Source: Pascua guehoae (lineage: Eukaryota; Basidiomycota; Tremellomycetes; Trichosporonales; Trichosporonaceae). Taken from it: 64,000 nucleotides of DNA. The first letter of the stretch is position 1; the number at the start of each line of letters is the position of its first letter. The stretch is taken from contig BCJX01000005.1 in NCBI GenBank assembly GCA_001600415.1, forward strand, positions 228,268 through 292,267, written 5' to 3'. Under the pieces are notes generated by a model. It searched no databases. It was not told where the DNA came from and saw only the letters and a list, made by a program, of their open reading frames with translations. Positions 56,930-64,000 of this stretch are shown piece by piece. The position numbers were made by a program, and so were the translations under genes.

Positions 56930-58951
56930 ATGAGGACGGCGACCCGCGCCTGGCTGGCGGCCGCAGCCGTCCTCGCGACGCTTGGGCTGGTGGCGGGCGA
57001 CTTTGTCCTCGGGCACCCGAGCCATCTGACCTATTCGCGCATGGACCCGCTCATCTTTCCTGAAAAGGTCGGCGGGCACGTGCATGTGGTCATTGGCGCG
57101 TCCAACTTTCGGAGTGAGTGGGGTGGGGGTTGTGATGGGGTCGGGTTGTGATGGGGTGTGGCGATGGGGTGTGATGGGCTGTGCGCGACTTGTCTTGGGG
57201 ACACACCGGGACACAACACAAGCTGACAGTGTGCAGACGTCCTGAACAGCCCAGAAGAGTCACTACGCGCGAAATGCACGACGGTAAAGGTCGGCGACGA
57301 CAAGTCGCTCTACTGGGTCCCTACCGTCTACTGGATCAACGCCAACGGGACATATACCGCGCTGCAGGCGCAACAACGCATCTACTACAATTTCCGCTCG
57401 GACGGCGGCGAGATCCAGCCGTTCCCCCTCGGTCTGCGCATGATCTCTGGCATTGCCGACCGCCGCGTCCCGGGCCACGTACGCGTGCAGGGCGTCTATG
57501 CCAACTTTGAGCGTGGCAACAACCTGGGGTACATTCAAAACGGCACTTCGCACCCAGAGCCGTACCGCCAGCTCATGCTCAATGTCTATTTCCCCTCGTG
57601 CGGCCTCGCGAGCCAGGCGCTCGACTCGGACGACCATTTCTCGCACATGGCCTGGCCTGTCAATATGGTCGGCGACGACCCCCAGTGGCTGCCATATGGC
57701 AAGACGTGCCCCGACTCGCATCCTATAAAGTACCCCGAGATCTTTATCGAGACGTTTTGGGACTTTACAGACGAAATGCTGGCACAGTGGAATAAGACGG
57801 GCCCCAATGTTGTCCTCGCGAACGGGGATGTCACGGGCATGACCATGCACGGTGACTTTGGTGAGTCCGAGGGGTTGGAGTTGGGGTGGGGTTGGGTTGG
57901 GGTTGGGTTGGCGTTGGATTGGAATTGGGTTGGGGTCGGAGCGGGAGTTGGGGCTAGAGTCTGAGTTGGAATTGGAGTTGGAGTTGGAGTTGGAGTTGGA
58001 GTGAGATTGGAGCTAGAGTCGGAGCTAGAGTCGGAGCGAGAGGCCGAGTCCGAGCCCGAGCCCGAGCCCAAGCCCAGCCTGGGCCCTAGCCCGAGCCAGA
58101 GTCCCAGCCCGAGTCCCAGCCAGCCCGAGCTGCACTAACCCCAGTCAACGGCTGGGAGCCCGAGACGCTCAAGGCGACCATCGAGCAATGCGGCGAGGGC
58201 ATCAACCTCGGCGACGACCTGGCCCGCTGCCCCCCGCTCAACAAGACGCTCCAGGTGGACGGGATGCACGAGTGCCGGCTCGAGGGGACGATCCCCGCCG
58301 AAGACGTGGGGTTTACGGGCGCCATTGACAAGCTGCCCGGCTGCAACCCCTTGTGGGGGTGGGACGGTCCGGACGACAAGCCCAAATGCAAAGAAGACGA
58401 TCCAGAGCCGACCTACGTCGCGCCAGAGGTGCAGTGGAACGGGTGGTTCAACTTTTTTCCCCTCGTCCTGCCCGGTGTCGATAAGCGGGATCTGTCCCGG
58501 ATGGTCTCGGGCGTCTGGAACCAGATTTCCACCCCAGAGCCCAAATTCGTGCCGTGGGCTAGTATTGGGTTGGGGTCCAGGATGAGGAATGTCACGGACG
58601 TCACTCGCGGGCCCATGGATCAGCCCATTGGTGAGTACCGAGTCGCCGCCGCGCGACGTGGACGGACGTACGCGCTCACACCCAGATTCGGGCACGAAAA
58701 TCTCCGTCGTCCCGGGCCAACAGGACCCGTCGGCATTCTACGACCGCAAGCCCAGCTCAAAGGTCGACTGGCGCAAGGTCGCGGGCAACCTTGCACCCGC
58801 CCGCCAGCTCAACTGGCAATGTAGGGACGATCCAAAGTACTACGCCGTCCCCTGCGGGCCGTACGCCGCCGCCTCGCGCGCCAGCGTCGTCTCGCTCCAC
58901 CTCGTGCCCATGACACTGTTGGCCGTGGTCTGGGCCGCGCTTCTTGTTTAG
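56930..58951 (+). CDS. Secreted DUF1996 protein, probably GPI-anchored
   Basis: Predicted 519 residues, four exons (56930-57113, 57237-57860, 58145-58630, 58686-58951). A signal peptide (MRTATRAWLAAAAVLATLGL to VAG) is followed by the DUF1996 core: MDPLIFPEKVGGHVHVVIGA, the typical HxHxxxG stretch, SLYWVPTVYWINANGTYTA, RQLMLNVYFPSCG, and HMAWPVN with nearby GKTCPDSHPIKYPEIFIE. The C-terminus ends in a hydrophobic stretch (VVSLHLVPMTLLAVVWAALL) after small residues, as for GPI attachment. DUF1996 proteins are common secreted fungal proteins without an agreed activity. Intron 2 (57861-58144) is 284 nt and made of hexanucleotide repeats. The family assignment is firm; the biochemical role is unknown. 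Confidence 0.92.
57885..58130 (+). repeat. Intronic hexanucleotide minisatellite
   Basis: GGGTTG, then GAGTTG units, then GAGTCGGAGCTA, then GAGCCC units run consecutively inside intron 2 of the DUF1996 gene. Purine-rich blocks pass gradually into GAGCCC blocks. Confidence 0.85.
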
Positions 58952-59018
58952 ACGAACAAACATTTATACACATCTAGATTATACAACATGTATGCATACC
59001 TCTGTAGCTGCGCAGTAC

Positions 59019-62000
59019 TCATGACTCGCCCCCAGACGACTTGCGCTTCTTGCCCGCCTTGCCTTTGCCCTTTGCACTGTCCCGCGCCTCGTCGGCCTTG
59101 TCGCGCACGCGACACACTTCGACAGGCACGCCGGCGGACAGGAGCACGTCGATCCAGATCTGCCGATCAGCATTGCACAGGCGCACGTTAAATCTCCGGC
59201 CGCAGGGCACACGTTGTGACGATCACATTGTGGCGATCCTATCCCACGGCTCGCACAGCAAGTAGAGCCTCTGTACACCTCCCAAGCTTCCACCTACCTT
59301 TTGCGTCTCGGAGAGCGTATCGCCCGGACCCTTGACCTCGACAAACCGCGCCTCGCCCTTGTCCATGCTCCACACACTGGCTGGTCAGCTCATCTCGCTC
59401 CTCTTGTCTACCACGCACATGAGGTCGGGGACACCGCTCGCGCGGTGCCGATACTCTTCGCTCAGCATGCGGCAGATGGCCGCCACGGCCGGCCCGCCGA
59501 GACACGTGACGATTTCCGCGAGTTCGGTCGCGCCAAAGTCCCAGCTGAGACCGACGGCCCATGTTCCCCGCGGGCGTTCGCGCGCGTCGGCGTCGCGGAG
59601 CATCTCGAGCGCGCGCGACGTGTTTTCCATCTCGGCCAGGCGCGCGTCGAGGAGAGCACGGCGGGCAGACGCAAACGTGTCCGTGCCGAGGTCGAGGGGC
59701 GCGGTCTGGTAGCGCGTCTCAAACGCGCCGGGGAGCGGGTGGAACAGGACGGGCCATACGAGGAGTGCAAAGAGCGTCGTCAGGATGGACGATTCGGCGT
59801 GGTACCTGCGGGTCAGCTGTGGTATCGGGCGTTTGACACGTTTGGACGTACCCAGAGTATCCGCGGTCCTCCCACCACTCGAGCACCCAGCCTTCGACCG
59901 TCACCTCGCCCTCACGCCCAGCCCACACGCTCTTGCCAACCTGTGCTGGCGCGGGCGCATCGTCGTCCCTGCTACTGCCGTCGCCGCGGCGCACGTCGCG
60001 CTGCGCTGGCTTGCCCGCGTTCTGCTGCACGCGCGGCGCGTACAGCTCGCGCGTCTCGCACACGAGCAGCTGCGCGTACGAAATATGCCGCTCGTCGGCG
60101 GGGAGGTTGAGCTTGTTCTCGAGCCGCGTGAGCCGCCGTGACAGCGACGGCCTATAGACTGTGGCGTGAGCATGGCAGTGGTTAAGGGGTACAGAAACAT
60201 ACTCAAATGCGTGTCGTCGTCGAGCAGACCGTCGATGCACACCTGCGTCGCATCCTCGAGGCGCGCAGTGCGCTCGGCTTCGCTACCCTTGAAGTGGTTC
60301 ATGAGCACGAGGGCGAGACGCTCATACCACGCCCCGCGGCGGCCACGGCGCCAGCGGCGCTGTGCGAGTAGCGAGCGGAGCACGACGCACTCGAGGTCGT
60401 ACTCGTGCAGCACACCGAGTGCCTCTGCGCCCTGTCATTAGCGGCTGCGCTGGGTACCTTCCCTGACCCACCTTGTAGACGATCCGGGTCAGGACGTGGG
60501 CTGTACGGAACCGATCTCCAGCTAAGCCTGGCGGCTCGTCGCGCTTCCCATCCACATCCTCTGCGACGACGCGCTGCCAAATCGGCCATGCCTCCTCCCA
60601 CACCTTGCGCACCATCTTTGCGCCGTCGGTGCGTGATGGCGGCATGCCGCGCGGTCCCCAGCCTGGATTCCCACCGCCGCGCCGCTGCTCGGCCCACTGG
60701 TCGCCGAGGGCGTCAGACACGAGTGCCTCCCAGTCGGTCACGCGCTGCCATGTGAGGAGCTCGTCGCGGTCGGCCCAGATGCGCGAGCGCGTCGGTGGGC
60801 CATAGTCGGGGTAGTGTCTTTTGTGCGACTGGACGAGGATGGGCGGGAGGATGAGCGCTGGGACCGTGGACGACGCAGGCGGCGTGCGTGAAAAGATGAG
60901 GTTGACACGCGCGACCAGCGCGTACAGCTCTGCGTCGATCTGGATCACATGCTCGCCCACCAGCGGCAGGAGCTGGGCGACGACGAGGTGTTCCGACGTC
61001 GACGCCGCCGAGAGCGAGCGCTTGACGCCGGGGGCATCGGCACGCCCCTTGCCCTTGTTCTTGAGCGGCGCAAATCCCAGCGTCGTCTGCCGGCACGCCG
61101 CGTCGCGGAGGGCACGCATTGTCGACTCGCGCGTCGAGAGTGCGGATAAGGGAATCTTACGCGCGCGGGCGACTCGACGCAGGTCGTCCCCCGAGACACA
61201 GGACATGAGGTCGTCGAGACTCAGGTCGGCCTCGCTCCGGGCGAGGCGGGTAATTGGCACTGACGCTTTGGGGATGAGAGAGAACGCGGCCGGGCTGGGC
61301 GTGTCCGTGTCCGGTGTGGACTCGGAGAGCGAGGGGCTGGGTTCGGGGAGAATAGAGGGAGCCCTGGACGCCATGGACGGCTCAGACTGCGACCGGTTCA
61401 GCTGGGGAGTCTCTGGAGGACTACGGGGGCCAGAGGGACCGGCTCCGTTGGCGTCGACATAGGCGTCGACATCGATCACCTCGACGCCGCCCCGTTCGGC
61501 CCACAGACTCTGGCGAATCGCTTCTGCCAAGTCGGGGTCGGCACGCTCTTCTGCCTCGCTCAGGCCCGTGGGGATATCTGCCCATGGCGTGGTCGTCTTC
61601 TTCTTGACGGCTTTGGTCTCGTCCACCTTTGGTACGGCAGGCTCGGATCGTTTCCGCTTGCCCAAGGGAGACAGTGATGGCCGCGGCTTGGGTTTAGCCA
61701 GAGGTTCCGGTTCGGGCTCGGGTTCAGCAGCAACAATGTCCTCGGGTACAGCGAGCGCGACGCACAGCGCACGCGCCGCGCGCTTGACACCCTCCTCTCC
61801 GAGTTCGGACGAGTAGGCAGGCACAATGGTGGAAAACGCGTGCACCTTGCCCGGCCGCCGGAGGAGGAGTCGCGTGAGCAGGTAGTGTGGGCCGTCTAAT
61901 GTCAGCGCGTCAGCTGCGCCACAGGGTAGGGTGTGGCGTACATGGCAGCGAGAGAATGTAGCGGAGGACCCATTCTTCACGCGGCGTGAAGAGGTACGAT

Positions 62001-62329
62001 TCGGATTCGAGCACGGTCGTGATCATCTCTGGCCGTCAGCAAGACGCGCCGGCACCAAGCTAGTGAGCGTGCGTACCGTCAAAGAGCGTCACATACATCG
62101 ACTCCTGCTAGGTGAGCGTGTACGAAGAGTTCACACCTACCCTTCCATATCCGTTTGTCTCGGCTTCATCAGTAGCGGCATCTCCCACGTCTGCATCTCC
62201 GTTCGCCATGTGCGTCCCGCTCGGCCCGGATTCGGCTGGCGTCACGGTCTCGTCCGCATTGGGCGTCTCGGGACCCGGCGACGAGGCCGAGGGCGCCAGA
62301 AAGACATTCGGCGCCGGGGGCGAGCTCAT
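59019..62329 (-). CDS. FAN1: Fanconi-associated nuclease FAN1 homologue (VRR-NUC)
   Basis: Predicted 957 residues, nine exons, introns 62108-62140, 62029-62076, 61896-61941, 60432-60471, 60159-60202, 59806-59851, 59377-59418 and 59160-59297, all frame-consistent. FAN1 is a structure-specific nuclease for interstrand crosslink repair in the nucleus. The N-terminus is Pro/Ser-rich (MSSPPAPNVF), with no visible UBZ zinc finger. Next come the conserved block YVTLFDEMITTVLESESYLF to HYLLTRLLLRRPGKVHAFS, an acidic linker, a SAP-like stretch (CVSGDDLRRVARARKIPLSA), and TPR-like helices. The C-terminal VRR-NUC domain has GVPDLI and FVEVKGPGDTLSETQK with IWIDVLL, which hold the PD...ExK catalytic residues and the Gln. 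A basic C-terminus (GKAGKKRKSS) may be a nuclear localisation signal. Family assignment is very secure. Confidence 0.93.
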
Positions 62330-62643
62330 CGGCCAAGATATCAAGCGGTGTTTACGATGCGAGGAATGTTATGGCATTGTTGCAGAGCTGGAGGATGGGT
62401 TGGGTGAGGATTGTTGTGACGCGACGCGACCGAGTTCACGGTCTCCACTTATTTTGGTTGACGCAACCTGACATCACAAGTGGAGGCCATTGGCGGACAC
62501 AAAATGACCCTGACACAAAACTGCCCCTCGAAGTGTCCATGTCAGCCTCATCCTCTCAACTGGCTGGCTGCAACTCGCTCGTCAACTCTGATCGCGATCG
62601 GTTTGGTTCGGTAGTAGCCTCCAACCCTCTTGACACGACCACG

Positions 62644-63392
62644 ATGCTCCGCGCCACACGCCCACTCTTCGCTGCCGCACAGTGCGTATCGCCTCTATGC
62701 GCATCTGCGTTTTCGAATTCCGTTTCCCCCGGCGTTGGGCGGGCGTTTGCTCGTCGCGAATCCTGCGGCGGTCGTCCAACGTCCCCTCTGCGTCTGGAGG
62801 GTGTCCGCTTCCACTCCCTCGAACCACACCTCCACACTCACAGTCCCCACACCCCATCCCCGCTTGACCACCCAACTAACCTCGCAGGGGAATCAAGAAG
62901 ACGACCGGCATCACCGGCCTCGCCGTCAACCCCAAGGCGCTCCCGGACCTCAAGGCGCTCTACACCTCGACGCTCACCGCCCTCGCCGCCCTCCCAGCCA
63001 CCTCGGTGTACCGCCAGGCGACCGAGGCGCTGACAAAGAGCCGCCTCGACATTGTCGAGCGTGCCGGAGACAACATCTCGGCTGCGGAAAAGGAGTTTGG
63101 CGTCATTGCCGAGCTTGCCATTGTGCAGGCAAAGGACGAAAAGGCGCTCGTGGACAAGATGGCCGAGTGGAAGGCGTGAGTCGTGTTTGTGGTTGTGGAT
63201 TGGGCGCGGAGTGGGTTATGGGGGAGGAGAAGGAGAGGCATGCCGGCTGGTGTGGGGGGAAGACGGGCCTAGGATGAGAGCGGGCGCGGCCCAGACGAAA
63301 TACATCGCTGACACCCCAGTTGGGAGCCGCTTGTCGAGAAGCCCAAGGACGAGCAGTGGCGCTACTTTGACCCCACCGGCGACTCGCTCTAG
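62644..63392 (+). CDS. NADH:ubiquinone oxidoreductase subunit NDUFA5 (complex I)
   Basis: Predicted 132 residues, three exons (62644-62681, 62888-63175, 63320-63392), introns 206 and 144 nt. The protein reads MLRATRPLFAAAQ then GIKKTTGITGLAVN. Later blocks are LYTSTLTALAALPATSVYRQ, EALTKSRLDIVE, IVQAKDEKALVDKMAEWKAW and EPLVEKPKDEQWRYF. These match the ETC complex I NDUFA5/B13 family (human KKTTGLVGLAV, MREWKLWEPLVE). It is an accessory matrix-arm subunit. The N-terminal basic/hydrophobic residues serve as presequence. It is divergent from FAN1 with about 314 bases between the start codons, so the two may share a promoter. Confidence 0.94.
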
Positions 63393-63500
63393 ACGACCGA
63401 GTTTGGAGAGGGGAGGTCGTGGTAGAAGTAGAGGCACATGCAACATTACGGACGACAATTGGTGCGGATAGGAAGAGCTGTGGGCGGAAGAGGCGGTTGT

Positions 63501-63531
<31 letters not shown>
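63501..63531. repeat. 31-base poly-G tract
   Basis: An uninterrupted run of G. Shorter G runs occur at 8652-8665, 33455-33471 and around the 13319 gap. Confidence 0.95.
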
Positions 63532-63533
<2 letters not shown>

Positions 63534-63903
63534 GAGGTGAGATGCGTGAGGGAGGTGGGGAGAGGGAGAGGGCGGGACGAGCAATTGGAACCGACCTCAG
63601 TCAGGAGGATAGAGGTGTCTCGCGCCTTGAGGAGAGAGGCTTTGGTGTGAGAGAATGAGAGGGGTATGGCAGGTGTGTGTCCTGGTACAGCGGGGCGCGA
63701 GGTGACCAGAGCGGGTGTGAGAGGACGTGACGATGTGTGAGGAGACCCGAGGAGACCCGAAGAGTGAGAGACACCAGAGATGAGAGGACAGGAGCGAGAA
63801 GAGAGCAAAGCGGCGAGAAGAGATGGAAGGAGAAGCGATGTGATGAAAGGAGACAAGACCAGGCCAAAGGAGACACAAGACAACGAGGGATCAATAAGCT
63901 TCG

Positions 63904-64000
63904 AGAGGAGAGGAAAGGAGAGGAAAGGAGAGGAAAGGAGAGGAAAGGAGAGGAAAGGAGAGGAAAGGAGAGGAAAGGAGAGGAAAGGAGAGGAAAGGAG
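63904..64000. repeat. 10-base tandem repeat (AGAGGAAAGG) running off the window
   Basis: At least nine near-perfect units of AGAGGAAAGG fill the right end of the window. The array is therefore longer than what is seen here. Confidence 0.95.

Larger units (their letters stand above)
63393..64000. other. 3' flank of NDUFA5, low complexity
   Basis: It includes a 31-base G run and, from about 63904, a 10-base tandem repeat that continues off the right edge. No gene is seen. Confidence 0.8.

Noticed and set aside
1..64000. Search for CRISPR arrays, insertion sequences or prokaryotic operons
   Set aside because: The tandem arrays present are simple microsatellites without regular unique spacers, and all recognised genes are intron-containing or otherwise eukaryotic.

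Overview
This is a eukaryotic nuclear window, most likely from a basidiomycete yeast of the Tremellomycetes (Trichosporonales-like). The case rests on GC-rich DNA, many very short GT-AG introns (about 35-60 nt, often with CTAAC or CTGAC branch points), tRNA genes that all carry introns, and a basidiomycete-type gene set: CCH1, MPE1, an ATOS-domain protein, DUF1996, FAN1 and complex I NDUFA5. No bacterial, phage, CRISPR or operon structure is present. The assembly is draft quality, with three runs of N at 13319-13358, 36387-36871 and 49611-49798, each next to low-complexity sequence.

Layout. 1-1085: the last exon of a short-chain dehydrogenase and a tRNA-Val. 1086-8606 (minus): a calcium-channel alpha subunit of the CCH1 family with more than twenty introns. 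9208-12301: an NAD(P)-binding protein and a Ser/Pro-rich orphan. 12302-16675 looks non-coding. 16676-18684: MPE1, an mRNA 3'-end processing factor. 19620-21116: tRNA-Thr, tRNA-Gly and tRNA-Cys. 22160-26919: a SAP-domain mitochondrial protein, a dolichol-pathway cis-prenyltransferase and the sulfhydryl oxidase ERV1. 29137-29839: ribosomal protein eL18. 31365-39300: two tandem, broken copies of a gene family I do not recognise. 41669-46539: a kelch-repeat single-pass membrane protein of 1580 residues. 46540-50100: repeat-rich DNA and a gap-broken gene. 50590-52303: an ATOS-like protein. 53476-54473: tRNA-Leu and an inverted, divergent pair of tRNA-Lys genes. 56930-58951: a secreted DUF1996 protein. 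59019-62329: the FAN1 nuclease. 62644-63392: complex I subunit NDUFA5.

Most recognised genes are housekeeping genes on either strand with no operon logic. Loose functional groups are mitochondrial function (SAP protein, ERV1, NDUFA5), RNA processing and translation (MPE1, eL18, seven tRNAs), the cell surface and ion transport (CCH1, kelch-TM protein, DUF1996), and DNA repair (FAN1).

The least explained material is the tandem orphan pair. Copy 1 has an internal duplication of about 115 residues. Both copies carry different stop codons and frameshifts. An intron of copy 1 is about 400 nt longer than its counterpart in copy 2 and contains a hairpin and a poly-C tract. All gene models were built by hand from splice signals and protein similarity recalled from family knowledge; no search was run.
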